NCBI RefSeq assembly: GCF_030150155.1
Contig: NZ_JASLGR010000049.1
Location: 1 to 56,276, forward strand
Direction of reading: 5' to 3'
Length of the DNA stretch: 56,276 nucleotides
From: Nocardioides sp.
GTDB taxonomy: Bacteria > Actinomycetota > Actinomycetes > Propionibacteriales > Nocardioidaceae
The notes beneath the pieces were generated by a model that worked only from the letters and a program-made list of their open reading frames with translations, was not told the origin of the DNA and did not search any database. A program made the translations under genes and the position numbers. Within the stretch, counting starts at the first letter, position 1; the number at the start of each line of letters is the position of its first letter. Shown here piece by piece: positions 8,660 through 18,943 of the stretch.

Positions 8660-8752
8660 CCCATCATGCAGAAAGTCGAGTAATTTTATTTAGTTTGTCC
8701 GGAATGTGGACTTCCGTCTCATTCGGGACGGCCGAGGGGTCATGGTGGGGGA
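8660..8752. promoter_or_regulatory. divergent promoter region between the ABC importer and GNAT/LLM operons
   Basis: The only strikingly AT-rich stretch of this part of the window is at about 8680-8697 (TAATTTTATTTAG within it), between the two outward-reading operons. Hexamers such as TAGTTT (8692-8697, plus) and TAAAAT on the minus strand could be -10 elements. I cannot pick one with certainty. The shared region suggests the importer and the enzymes respond to one signal. Confidence 0.5.
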
Positions 8753-9490
8753 GTGCCCGATGACTCACTCCTCGACAACCCGGCCTGGCATGCCCTGACC
8801 GGACCCCACCAGCGGTTCGCTCAGAGTCGTGGTGCGGCCCGCCGCTACCAGCCCGAGGTCTCCTTCGCCTCGGCCCTCGCCGCGCCCTGGGATCCGACCG
8901 ATCCCGGGTGGTCCGACCTCGCCGACCTCGCCGGTCCAGGGCAGGTGGTCACCCTCACCGGCGCCCAGATCACGCCCCCGCGTGGATGGGACGTGATCGA
9001 GACCGGCCAGGGATACCAGATGGTCGACATCGCCGTCGATGCCGCGCCCGACCCCGAGGCGGTGGCGCTCGGCGCCGCCGACGTGCCGGCGATCCTCGAC
9101 CTGATCGCCCGGACCAAGCCCGGGCCGTTCCTGCCCCGCACGATCGAGCTCGGCGGCTACCTCGGCCTCCGTCGCGACGGTGAGCTGATCGCGATCGCAG
9201 GGGAGCGGATGCACCCCGCGGGCTGGACCGAGATCAGTGCCGTCGCCACCGACGAGCGCTACCGCGGCCAGGGCCTGGCCGGGCGACTGGTCCGCGCCGT
9301 CGCCCACGCCATCCGCGAGCGCGGGGACCATCCGCTGCTGCACGCCGCGCAGACCAACATCAACGCCGTCCGGCTCTACGAGGCGCTCGGCTTCAAGACC
9401 CGGATCCACACCACCTTCGCCCTCCTCCGCACCCCCACCAGCCAGACCGGCCCGACCAGCCAGACCGACCAGAACGGAACCGACCGATGA
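8753..9490 (+). CDS. GNAT family N-acetyltransferase (FR47-like)
   Basis: 245 residues. The C-terminal half is a GNAT domain: EISAVATDERYRGQGLAGRLV contains the acetyl-CoA pyrophosphate loop (RGQGLAGRL), followed by the NAVRLYEALGF motif. The first 100 residues form an extra domain I do not recognise. The GTG at 8753 follows GTGGGGGAG. It overlaps the first LLM gene by 4 nt (ATGA). In the Bacillus ytmI-type operon, a GNAT enzyme acetylates the amino group of an S-alkylcysteine before flavin monooxygenases cleave it; a similar job is inferred here from context only. The tail has an 18-nt-period repeat encoding TSQTGP/TSQTDQ (9437-9477). Confidence 0.85.
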   Translation: MPDDSLLDNPAWHALTGPHQRFAQSRGAARRYQPEVSFASALAAPWDPTDPGWSDLADLAGPGQVVTLTGAQITPPRGWDVIETGQGYQMVDIAVDAAPDPEAVALGAADVPAILDLIARTKPGPFLPRTIELGGYLGLRRDGELIAIAGERMHPAGWTEISAVATDERYRGQGLAGRLVRAVAHAIRERGDHPLLHAAQTNINAVRLYEALGFKTRIHTTFALLRTPTSQTGPTSQTDQNGTDR

Positions 9491-10701
9491 GCGCACCCCT
9501 CCACCTCGCCGTCGCCCTCGACGGGGCCGGCTGGCATCCCGGCGCCTGGGCCGAGACAGGAGTGCGCCCCGGCGCGCTCTTCACCCCCGGCTACTGGGCC
9601 GACCTGGTCGCCCGGGCCGAGTCGGGTCTGCTCGACCTGGTCACGATCGAGGACGGCCTCCGGCTCCAGTCGGAGGCGTCCCTCGACGACGATCCCCGCA
9701 CCGACCGGATCCGCGGCCGCCTCGACGCCGTCCAGATCGCCGCCCGGGTGGCACCGCTCACCCAGCGGATCGGACTGCTCCCCACCGCCGTGGTCACCCA
9801 CACCGAGCCGTTCCACCTGTCCAAGGCGATCGCGACCCTCGACTACGTGAGTCGCGGTCGTGCCGGCGTACGCGTGCAGGTCGACGCCAGCGCGGTCTCG
9901 GCCCGCCACCTCGGCCGGCGCGAGCAGCCCGCGATCTCGCTGCGGGACTACGCCGCCGGCGACCCCGCCGCCGCAGCCGTCGTCGCCGACCTGTTCACCG
10001 AGGCCGGTGACTACGTCGAGGTGCTGCGTCGGCTGTGGGACTCGTGGGAGGACGACGCCGAGATCCGCGACGTCGCCACCGGACGGTTCGTCGACGTCGA
10101 CCGGCTGCACTACATCGACTTCGAGGGCAGCCGGTTCTCGGTGCGCGGCCCCTCGATCACGCCGCGTCCGCCGCAGGGACAGCCGATCGTGGCGGCGCTG
10201 GCCCACGCGCAGATCCCGTTCACCCTGGTCGCCGACCACACCGACCTGGGCTTCCTCACCCCGCACAGCAACGCGGAGGCGGCCGAGCTGGTCACCCGGC
10301 TGCGGGCGCTGCGGCTGGCCGGCCCTGCCGCCGCCGAACCGCTCCACCTCTGGGCCGACCTGGTCGTCGTACTCGGCGAGACCGACGCCCACGCGCGTAG
10401 CCGCCTGGCCCGCCTCGACGACCTGGCTGGAGCTCCGTTCCGCTCCGACGCCGAGCTCTTCGTCGGTACGCCGACCGGGCTCGCCGACCTGCTGGCCGAC
10501 TGGCACAGCACCGGGCTGACCGGCTTCCGACTCCGGCCGGCGGTCCTGCCCGACGACCTCGACCGGATCGTCACCGACCTGACGCCCGAGCTGCGTCGCC
10601 GCGGCCTGGTCCGCACCGCCTACGAGGCCGACACCCTGCGCGGGCACCTTGGCCTCACCCGCCCCGCCAACCGCTACGCACCCGTAGGAGCCCACCGATG
10701 A
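9487..10701 (+). CDS. LLM class flavin-dependent monooxygenase (first of three)
   Basis: 404 residues of bacterial-luciferase-like TIM barrel. Recognisable blocks are GLLDLVTIEDGL near the N-terminus, RIGLLPTAVVTHTEPFHLSKAIATLDYVSRGRAGVRVQV, and a central DYVEVLRRLWDSWEDDAEIRD typical of the NtaA/SnaA/DszA side of the superfamily. These enzymes use reduced FMN from a separate reductase to oxygenate or cleave C-S, C-N or sulfonate bonds. It is coupled by ATGA overlaps to the GNAT gene before it and the next LLM gene. It is shorter and more divergent than its downstream neighbour, so it is probably not redundant with it. No flavin reductase gene is in the window. Confidence 0.88.
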   Translation: MSAPLHLAVALDGAGWHPGAWAETGVRPGALFTPGYWADLVARAESGLLDLVTIEDGLRLQSEASLDDDPRTDRIRGRLDAVQIAARVAPLTQRIGLLPTAVVTHTEPFHLSKAIATLDYVSRGRAGVRVQVDASAVSARHLGRREQPAISLRDYAAGDPAAAAVVADLFTEAGDYVEVLRRLWDSWEDDAEIRDVATGRFVDVDRLHYIDFEGSRFSVRGPSITPRPPQGQPIVAALAHAQIPFTLVADHTDLGFLTPHSNAEAAELVTRLRALRLAGPAAAEPLHLWADLVVVLGETDAHARSRLARLDDLAGAPFRSDAELFVGTPTGLADLLADWHSTGLTGFRLRPAVLPDDLDRIVTDLTPELRRRGLVRTAYEADTLRGHLGLTRPANRYAPVGAHR

Positions 10702-12092
10702 GCACCACCCCGTCGAGCAAGCCGCTCAAGCAGGTCCACCTGGCCGCCCACTTCCCGGGAGTCAACAACACCACGGTGTGGAGCGACCCGGCCGCGGGCA
10801 GCCACATCGACTTCGCCTCCTTCCAGCATCTGGCCCAGACCGCCGAGCGTGGGAAGTTCGACTTCTTCTTCCTCGCCGAAGGCCTCCGGCTGCGGGAGCA
10901 GGGTGGCTCGATCTACGACCTCGACGTCGTCGGGCGCCCCGACAACCTGACGGTGCTGGGCGCGCTGGCCGCTGTCACGACCCACCTGGGCCTGGCCGGC
11001 ACGATCAACTCGACCTTCAACGAGCCCTACGAGGTAGCCCGCCAGTTCTCCTCCCTCGACCATCTCTCCGAGGGCCGGGCGGCGTGGAACGTGGTGACCA
11101 GCTGGGACACCTTCACCGGGGAGAACTTCCGCCGGGGCGGCTACCTGCCGCAGTCGCAGCGCTACGAGCGGGCGATCACGTTCCTGGAGGCGGCGCAGAC
11201 GCTGTGGGACTCCTGGCGCGAGGATGACCTGGCCGCCGACGCGTCGACCGGTCAGTTCCTCACCCGCCCCGACGCCGGACGGTTCCGGATCCAGAACCGG
11301 CAGTTCGACATCGAGGGGCACTTCAACGTGCCGCGCTCCCCTCAGGGGCGCCCGGTGATCCTCCAGGCCGGCGACTCCGAGGAGGGCCGCGAGTTCGCCG
11401 CCGCCCAGGCCGACGCGATCTTCAGCCGCCACTCCCAGTACGACGACGGGCGCCGGTTCTACGCCGACGTCAAGGGCCGTCTGGCTCGCTACGGGCGCAG
11501 CCACGACGAGCTGCTGATCCTGCCGGCGGCGACCTTCGTGCTCGGCGACACCGACGCCGAGGCCGCCTACCTGGCCCACGAGGTCCGCCTCGCCCAGGTC
11601 TCCCCGGCGACCGCGATCGCCTTCCTGGAGCAACTGTGGAACACCGACCTGGCTGGCCATGACCCCGACGGACCGCTGCCTTCGTTCGACCCGGTCGACA
11701 CCGAGGTCGAGGGGCTGCACGCCCAGGGCCGCGCCAGTGCCCGGTTCCACAGTGAGCGGGTCGCCACCGCCCGCGACTGGCGTGCTCGGGCCGAGGCCGA
11801 GGGGCTGACCACCCGGGAACTGATCATCGAAGTCACCGGTCGGCAGTCTTTCATCGGGTCGGCGGCGACGATTGCCCGCAAGATCAGCACCTTCGTCCAG
11901 GACGACGCTGCCGACGGCTTCGTGCTGGTCCCGCACCTGACTCCCGGCGGGCTCGACGCGTTCGTCGACCAGGTGGTGCCGCTGCTCCAGGAGGCCGGCG
12001 TGCATCGCACCGAGTACGAGGGCCCCACCCTGCGTCACCACCTCGGCCTGGCCCACCCCGACCGTCCCGCGGCCCGGAAGGTGAGTGCGTGA
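10698..12092 (+). CDS. LLM class flavin-dependent monooxygenase, NtaA/SnaA/DszA (CmoJ-like) family
   Basis: 464 residues, the usual size for NtaA/SnaA/DszA monooxygenases. Clear family blocks: KFDFFFLAEGLRLREQGG, LTVLGALAAVTTHLGLAGTINSTFNEPYEVARQFSSLDHLSEGRAAWNVVTSW, and SPQGRPVILQAGDSEEGREFAA. Relatives cleave nitrilotriacetate, convert pristinamycin, desulfurise dibenzothiophene sulfone, or (YtnJ/CmoJ) act on N-acetyl-S-alkylcysteines. The last comparison fits best because a GNAT gene and a YtmO/MsnO8-like LLM gene flank it. It overlaps the previous gene by 4 nt and the next by a nucleotide or more. The substrate remains inferred. Confidence 0.92.
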   Translation: MSTTPSSKPLKQVHLAAHFPGVNNTTVWSDPAAGSHIDFASFQHLAQTAERGKFDFFFLAEGLRLREQGGSIYDLDVVGRPDNLTVLGALAAVTTHLGLAGTINSTFNEPYEVARQFSSLDHLSEGRAAWNVVTSWDTFTGENFRRGGYLPQSQRYERAITFLEAAQTLWDSWREDDLAADASTGQFLTRPDAGRFRIQNRQFDIEGHFNVPRSPQGRPVILQAGDSEEGREFAAAQADAIFSRHSQYDDGRRFYADVKGRLARYGRSHDELLILPAATFVLGDTDAEAAYLAHEVRLAQVSPATAIAFLEQLWNTDLAGHDPDGPLPSFDPVDTEVEGLHAQGRASARFHSERVATARDWRARAEAEGLTTRELIIEVTGRQSFIGSAATIARKISTFVQDDAADGFVLVPHLTPGGLDAFVDQVVPLLQEAGVHRTEYEGPTLRHHLGLAHPDRPAARKVSA

Positions 12093-13291
12093 TGAGCGCC
12101 GCGACCCCGGTCACGCTCAGCGTCCTCGACCTGATCCCGATCACCTCCGGCTCCTCGGCCACCGAAGCACTACGGCGTTCCATCGACCTCGCCCAGCAGG
12201 CCGAGGCCTGGGGCTACCAGCGGTACTGGTTCGCCGAGCACCACCTCAACCCTGGCGTCGCCGGGACGAGTCCGGCGATCGCCCTGGCCGCCACCGCTGC
12301 GGCCACCCGGCGGATCCGGCTCGGCTCCGGGGCGGTCCAGCTCGGCTACCGCAGCACTCTGGCCACCGTCGAGGAGTTCGGCCTGCTCGACGCCCTGCAT
12401 CCGGGCCGGTTCGACCTCGGCCTGGGGCGCTCCGCAGTCGGTGGCGCCCCAGGCGGTCCGCCGCGGACCTCCGAGCGGGTGGTCGAGGGCCGCACCGCCA
12501 ACGGCCTGCTGGTCCCGCCCCCGTTCAGCGTCGCCGGGCTGCTGGACTCGCCCCGGTTCGCCGCGCAGCGCCGCCTGCTGGCACCGAGCCCCGAGCAGCG
12601 CTCCTACGGTGAGGTGGTCGACGAGATCCTGAGCTTCCTCGACGGGACGTGGAAGTCTCCCGAGGGTGTCGACCTGCACGTCGTGCCCGGCGAGGGTGCC
12701 GCCGTACAGCCGTGGGTGTTCGGCAGCACCGGCGGCGAGTCCGCGCGGGTGGCGGGGGAGCGGGGCCTGCGCTTCGCGGCGAACTACCACGTCGCACCGG
12801 CCGGGGTGATCGACGCCGTCGACGCCTACCGGGCGGCGTTCAGGCCTTCGGCCGACGTGCCCGAGCCGTACGTCGCCGTCAGCGCCGACGTCGTGGTGGC
12901 ACCCGACGAGGAGACCGCCCGGGAGCTGGCAGGCGGCTACGCGCTCTGGGTGCGCTCGATCAGGTCCGGGGAGGGAGCGATCGCCTTCCCGACGCCCGAC
13001 GAGGCCCGGCAGTGGGAGTGGAACGACGCCGACCGGGCACTGGTCGCCGACCGGCTGGCGACCCAGTTCGTCGGCTCACCGGCCCAGGTCGCCGACCGGA
13101 TCGAGCAGCTCGTCGAGGCGACCGGCGCCGACGAGGTCGCGCTGACCACGATCACCCACGACCACGCCGACCGGCTGCGGTCCTACGAGCTGATCGCCGC
13201 TGAGTGGGCCCGACGGGTCGGTGCGGTGGACGGCTCGAGCGTGGGCGTCAGCGCCTCGCGACCGTCGAAGACGAAGCAGTCGCCGGTGTAG
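12092..13291 (+). CDS. LLM class flavin-dependent oxidoreductase, MsnO8/YtmO-like
   Basis: 399 residues from the ATG at 12092; a GTG directly before it (12089) is an equal alternative. N-terminal SVLDLIPITSG, then AEAWGYQRYWFAEHHLNPGVAGTSPAIALA and RIRLGSGAVQLGYRSTLATVEEFGLLDALHPGRFDLGLGRS are diagnostic of the MsnO8 subgroup that includes Bacillus YtmO. It closes the GNAT-LLM-LLM-LLM operon. The family's conserved fold ends near YELIAAEWARRV; the final 25 or so residues are encoded antisense to the convergent trhO gene (109-bp overlap) and look like read-through rather than a conserved domain. Confidence 0.9.
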   Translation: MSAATPVTLSVLDLIPITSGSSATEALRRSIDLAQQAEAWGYQRYWFAEHHLNPGVAGTSPAIALAATAAATRRIRLGSGAVQLGYRSTLATVEEFGLLDALHPGRFDLGLGRSAVGGAPGGPPRTSERVVEGRTANGLLVPPPFSVAGLLDSPRFAAQRRLLAPSPEQRSYGEVVDEILSFLDGTWKSPEGVDLHVVPGEGAAVQPWVFGSTGGESARVAGERGLRFAANYHVAPAGVIDAVDAYRAAFRPSADVPEPYVAVSADVVVAPDEETARELAGGYALWVRSIRSGEGAIAFPTPDEARQWEWNDADRALVADRLATQFVGSPAQVADRIEQLVEATGADEVALTTITHDHADRLRSYELIAAEWARRVGAVDGSSVGVSASRPSKTKQSPV

Positions 13292-13956
13292 TGCTCCCCG
13301 CCGACCTCCTCGAAGTACTTCAGGATGCCGCCCTCGAGCTGGTGCACACGGGCCAGCCCGGCCTCGGCCATGAAGATCGCGGCCTTCTCGCACCGGATCC
13401 CTCCGGTGCAGAAGCTCACCACGGTCTTGTCGGCGAGCTGGTCGCGGTGGGAGAGCACCGCGTCGGGGAACTCGGTGAACTTCTCGATCCGGAAGTCCAG
13501 GGCGCCGGTGAAGGTGCCGTAGTCGACCTCGAACGCGTTGCGGGTATCGAGCATGACCACCTCGCGACCCTCGTCGTCGTGCCCGTCGCTGAGCCAGCGC
13601 TGCAGGGTCGCCGCCGAGACCGACGAGGCCCTGCCGTCGGCGGGACGGATCGTGGGGTGGTCCATCCTGATGATCTCGTTCTTGAGCTTGATCAGCATCT
13701 TGCCGAACGGCTGTTCGGCCGACCACGACTCCTTGGCCTCCAGGGCCGCGAACCGCTCCTCGGTGCGCAGCAGCTCCAGCAGTCCGCGTACGCCGCTCGG
13801 CGTACCGGCAAGGAAGAGGTTGATGCCCTCCGACGCGAGCAGGATCGTGCCTTTGAGCTCGGCCTCCACGCAGCGCGCCATCAGGGTCTCGCGCAGGGTC
13901 TCGCGGTCATCGAGCGGGGTGAAGAGATAGGCGGAGACGTTCAGCACCGATGACAC
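13183..13956 (-). CDS. trhO: tRNA uridine(34) hydroxylase, rhodanese-like (TrhO/YceA)
   Basis: 257 residues from the GTG at 13956. An N-terminal acylphosphatase-like region (NVSAYLFTPLDDRETLRE through EGINLFLAGTPSGVRGLL) is followed by KMLIKLKNEIIRM and a rhodanese domain with the active-site loop CTGGIRCEKA. This is the TrhO family, which makes 5-hydroxyuridine at tRNA position 34. The start is fixed by a TAGACT -10 element 7 nt upstream, so the message is probably leaderless; the longer open frame upstream is antisense noise. The conserved part ends at GDCFVFDGREAL, and the last 20 or so residues overlap the 3' end of the convergent LLM gene. Confidence 0.92.
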   Translation of the reverse strand: MSSVLNVSAYLFTPLDDRETLRETLMARCVEAELKGTILLASEGINLFLAGTPSGVRGLLELLRTEERFAALEAKESWSAEQPFGKMLIKLKNEIIRMDHPTIRPADGRASSVSAATLQRWLSDGHDDEGREVVMLDTRNAFEVDYGTFTGALDFRIEKFTEFPDAVLSHRDQLADKTVVSFCTGGIRCEKAAIFMAEAGLARVHQLEGGILKYFEEVGGEHYTGDCFVFDGREALTPTLEPSTAPTRRAHSAAISS

Positions 13957-13963
13957 GGCGCTC

Positions 13964-13969
13964 AGTCTA
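13964..13969 (-). promoter_or_regulatory. -10 element for leaderless trhO
   Basis: TAGACT lies 7 nt before the GTG start on the minus strand, and no Shine-Dalgarno site is present. Confidence 0.6.
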
Positions 13970-13996
13970 GATCGCGCCCGGTGTGGTGTACGGCGA

Positions 13997-14026
13997 AGGG
14001 CCGCCCTCCCGGAGGAGAGCGGCCCT
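13997..14026 (-). terminator. hairpin downstream of sdhB
   Basis: AGGGCCGC and GCGGCCCT form an 8-bp perfect stem, with further pairing of CCTCC to GGAGG inside. It lies 19 nt past the sdhB stop and upstream of trhO. No U-tract follows, as is usual in actinobacteria. Confidence 0.65.
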
Positions 14027-14044
14027 GTCGCTGGTGCTACAGGC

Positions 14045-14784
14045 TCAGTGGCCCTGCTTGATCGAGTCGCGCAGGTCCTTGTTGAGCTGCGAGATGACGT
14101 CGAGCGGGATGCCCTTGGGGCAGGCCGCAGCGCACTCGCCGATGTTGGTGCAGCCACCGAAGCCCTCGTGGTCGTGCTGGGCGACCATCGAGGCGACGCG
14201 GGAGTACCGCTCCGGCTGGCCCTGCGGAAGCTCGCCCAGGTGGGTGATCTTCGCGCCGAGGAAGAGCGAGGCCGAGCCGTTCGGGCAGGCGGCGACGCAG
14301 GCACCACAGCCGATGCAGGTCGCGACGTTGAAGGCCCGCTGGGCCTTGTCACGCGCGGCCGGCACGGAGTTGGCCTCGGGGGCCGAACCCGTGTTGGCGG
14401 AGATGAAGCCGCCGTTGGAGATGATCCGGTCGAACGCGCCGCGGTCGACGATCAGGTCCTTGATGATCGGGAACGAGCCCGAGCGCCAGGGCTCGATCGT
14501 GATCGTGTCGTTGTCCTTGAACGACCGCATGTGCAGCTGGCAGGTCGTGGTGACCTCGGGGCCGTGCGCCTGACCGTTGATCATCAGGGAGCACATGCCG
14601 CAGATGCCCTCGCGACAGTCGGAGTCGAACGCGATCGGCTCCTCGCCGGAGTGGATGAGCTGCTCGTTGAGCAGGTCGAGCATCTCCAGGAACGACATGT
14701 CGGTGGACACGCCGTCGAGCGAGTAGGTGTGCAGGGCGCCCGCCTCGGCAGGCCCGGCCTGACGCCAGATCTTGAGGGTGAACT

Positions 14785-14788
<4 letters not shown>
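14045..14788 (-). CDS. sdhB: succinate dehydrogenase iron-sulfur subunit
   Basis: 247 residues. The N-terminal plant-ferredoxin domain has the 2Fe-2S ligands in DSDCREGICGMCSLMINGQ and a later Cys in TTTCQLH. The C-terminal bacterial-ferredoxin domain has CIGCGACVAACP for the 4Fe-4S cluster and CTNIGECAAACPKGIP for the 3Fe-4S cluster. SdhB passes electrons from SdhA to the membrane quinone site. The GTG start overlaps the sdhA stop (GTGA). It is the last gene of sdhCAB, followed by a hairpin. Confidence 0.97.
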
Positions 14789-16842
<2,054 letters not shown>

Positions 16843-16852
16843 GAATTCGTCC

Positions 16853-17566
16853 TTAGAGCGCGATCACGCCGAAGAGCGTGAAGAGGGGGACCAACGAGAA
16901 GCCGCCGGCGATCACGATGGCCACGACCCAGCCGAAGCTGCGGGCCCGCGCGCGGGAGGCGACGGTGTTGGTCAGGCCGAGGGTCTGGCAGGCGCTGAAC
17001 GTGCCGTGGTGGAGGTGGAAGCCCAGAGCGAGCATGGCGATCAGGTAGATCACCGTCATCCACCACGCGGAGCCCGCGAAGGCACCCACCAGGTTGTTGT
17101 ACGGATCGTTGACGCCGCTGGTGCCCTCCTCGATGTTCACCTTCAAGATGGTGAAGTGGAGGAGGTGCCAGATCACGAAGAGCAGCAGCGTCACGCCGCC
17201 CCAGCGCATGGTGCGCGAGGAGAGCGAGGACGCCACGTTCTTCTTCACGGCGTACTTGACCGGGCGCGCCTTGACCGCGCGCTTGGCGAGCGTCGCCGCG
17301 GAGGCCACGTGGACCACCAGGGAGACGATCAGCACGACGCGCAGGATCCAGAGGAAGCCGGCGTAGGGGAGCATCGGGGTCCCGAGGGTCCGCAGGTGCT
17401 CGGCGTACTCGTTGTAGGCATCGTGGCCCGCGAAGGCCTTCAGGTTGCCGTACATGTGCACGAGGACGAACAGGATGAAGACGATGCCGCTGGCGGCCAT
17501 GGCCAGTTTCAGCGCGATCGTCGAGTGCGTCGCGCGCACTCCCTTGACGAGTTCGGTGGTTGCCAC
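16853..17566 (-). CDS. sdhC: succinate dehydrogenase cytochrome b558 membrane anchor
   Basis: 237 residues with five predicted membrane helices, matching the single-subunit, di-haem anchors of Gram-positive type-B succinate:quinone oxidoreductases, so no sdhD is expected. Conserved His residues in likely haem-ligand positions are seen in THSTIALK, LVHMYGNLK, VVHVASAA, IWHLLHF and GFHLHHG. The GTG start at 17566 is supported by a TATCGT hexamer 8 nt upstream (leaderless). It is the first gene of sdhCAB. Confidence 0.95.
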   Translation of the reverse strand: MATTELVKGVRATHSTIALKLAMAASGIVFILFVLVHMYGNLKAFAGHDAYNEYAEHLRTLGTPMLPYAGFLWILRVVLIVSLVVHVASAATLAKRAVKARPVKYAVKKNVASSLSSRTMRWGGVTLLLFVIWHLLHFTILKVNIEEGTSGVNDPYNNLVGAFAGSAWWMTVIYLIAMLALGFHLHHGTFSACQTLGLTNTVASRARARSFGWVVAIVIAGGFSLVPLFTLFGVIAL

Positions 17567-17574
17567 GTCTGGCT

Positions 17575-17580
17575 ACGATA
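17575..17580 (-). promoter_or_regulatory. -10 element for leaderless sdhCAB
   Basis: TATCGT lies 8 nt before the sdhC GTG on the minus strand, with no ribosome-binding site between them. Confidence 0.6.
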
Positions 17581-17637
17581 CCTGCGGCGACGTGCGTGGT
17601 GTCATCGGGGGCGCTGTGAGTTTCCTCCGAAGGCCGC

Positions 17638-17662
17638 CCGGTCGCTGTGGATCAGCGACCGG
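17638..17662 (-). terminator. hairpin after the beta-helix/PASTA gene
   Basis: CCGGTCGCT and AGCGACCGG form a 9-bp perfect stem around a 7-nt loop, 19 nt beyond the stop of the minus-strand gene at 17682 and upstream of the sdhC promoter. Confidence 0.7.
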
Positions 17663-17681
17663 ACGGACTCCGGGCTGAGTC

Positions 17682-18809
17682 TCAGCGGCGGCCGAGGACG
17701 AGGGCGATCCGGGTGCCCTGCCGGGCGATCACCCCAGGCTGCACCTTCTGCTTGACCACCTTGTTGCGCAGCTTGGCCTTCGCAGTGGTCCGCTGGATCC
17801 GGCCGACACGGCAGTGCGCCGCGGCGAGGGCGCTCTTGGCATCGGCGAGCGTGCGACCGCGGAGGCTGGGCACGATGCAGTACGTCGTCTGCGCGGGCTT
17901 CGTGGTCACGGGCGCTGCCGGGGTGGCCGGGGTCGTGGGCGTCGTGCTCGCCGGCGCGGTGTCGGCACAGGTCGCGTCGGTGAACGCGCCGTTGGTGGTG
18001 TTCGCCACCAGCTCCACGCCGCAGCCGCGGTGGGCGATGCCCTGCTGGAGGGCGAGGCCGGTGGTGTTGTGCGCGATCCGGGAGGTGGAGGCCCAGAGCT
18101 CGGCGCGGGCCGTGACGGCGAGGCCGACCGGGTTGTCGGTGATCGACGAGCCCGACAGCGTCGCCGTGACCGAGCCGGCCGGCGTGCTGGTGGCGGTGTC
18201 GGCGTCGGCGGGGGCCAGGGAGATACCGGCGGTGCAGGATCCGCTGATGTCGAGGTCGCTCATCGCCAGGGCGAGCGAGGACGTCGTCGGTACGTCGACG
18301 CCGGTGCCGAAGCCATTGAGGGTGAGGTCGTCGAGGCGGACGGTGCCGGCGCTGAGGATCCTGATGCCGGCCTCCGTGGCGCAGGTGCCCGGATCGTTGA
18401 ACGAGATCAGGTCGAGGCCGCGCAGGGTGACCTTCGCGGTCGCGGGGGCGTTGATGGTGATGGCTGAGCCCTGGCCGACCGCCAGGATGCTGGCGATGGA
18501 GGAGTCGGCGTTGATGGTGATCGACTTGGTGATGGTCACGGCGCCGAAGCCACCCGGGTCGAGGACGCTGATCACGCCGCCCTCGGCGGTCTTGCCGATC
18601 GCGCCGGCGAAGGTCTTGCACGGGGCGGTGCGCGAGCACGGGTTGGCGTCGTCGCCGACGCCGGAGACCCAGGTCCGGGAGGCGCCGGTGGCGGCATGGG
18701 CGGGGGCCATCATCACGGGGATGAGGGCGAGGCCGGCGATGCCGGCGACGAGGCGGGGGAGGGCGCGAAGGTACGTCACCGGCCGGACGTTAATGGCACC
18801 GCGCGTCAT
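17682..18809 (-). CDS. secreted right-handed beta-helix protein with C-terminal PASTA domain
   Basis: 375 residues from the ATG at 18809. A signal peptide ends at about residue 39 (APAHA-A). Residues 45-290 begin WVSGVGDDANPCSRTAPCKTFAGAIGKTAEGGVISVLDPGGFG, the entry sequence of pectate-lyase-like parallel beta-helices, and continue with short repeated beta-strand units. A Pro/Thr/Ala linker follows, then a PASTA-type domain (about 308-375, CIVPSLRGRTLADAKSALAAAHCRVG). PASTA domains bind peptidoglycan or muropeptides, so a cell-wall-bound carbohydrate-interacting role is plausible. No catalytic residues can be assigned. A longer open frame upstream lacks a signal peptide at its start and is not preferred. 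Confidence 0.82.
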   Translation of the reverse strand: MTRGAINVRPVTYLRALPRLVAGIAGLALIPVMMAPAHAATGASRTWVSGVGDDANPCSRTAPCKTFAGAIGKTAEGGVISVLDPGGFGAVTITKSITINADSSIASILAVGQGSAITINAPATAKVTLRGLDLISFNDPGTCATEAGIRILSAGTVRLDDLTLNGFGTGVDVPTTSSLALAMSDLDISGSCTAGISLAPADADTATSTPAGSVTATLSGSSITDNPVGLAVTARAELWASTSRIAHNTTGLALQQGIAHRGCGVELVANTTNGAFTDATCADTAPASTTPTTPATPAAPVTTKPAQTTYCIVPSLRGRTLADAKSALAAAHCRVGRIQRTTAKAKLRNKVVKQKVQPGVIARQGTRIALVLGRR

Positions 18810-18844
18810 TTTCTGCCGTTTCCCGTTGACACCGTCGGACGGTT

Positions 18845-18906
18845 GTTCCCGACCAGCGGGAACGATACTGCTCTGGATCGTTCCAACGCGACTTTCCAAC
18901 GTCGCG
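18845..18906. promoter_or_regulatory. cluster of inverted and direct repeats upstream of mutAB
   Basis: Three signals sit between the divergent PASTA and mutA genes: an inverted repeat GTTCCCG-N5-CGGGAAC (18845-18863), a direct repeat of TTCCAACG (18881-18888 and 18894-18901), and an inverted repeat CGCGAC-N8-GTCGCG (18887-18906). Operator sites for a regulator of propionyl/methylmalonyl metabolism are possible; no regulator gene is adjacent. Confidence 0.4.
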
Positions 18907-18943
18907 TAGTTCACACTCTGTGGCGTGCGCCACTCCGCACTCC

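Noticed and set aside
18826..18831. TTGACA as a -35 box toward mutA
   Set aside because: No acceptable -10 lies 16-19 nt downstream (the position reads CCGACC).
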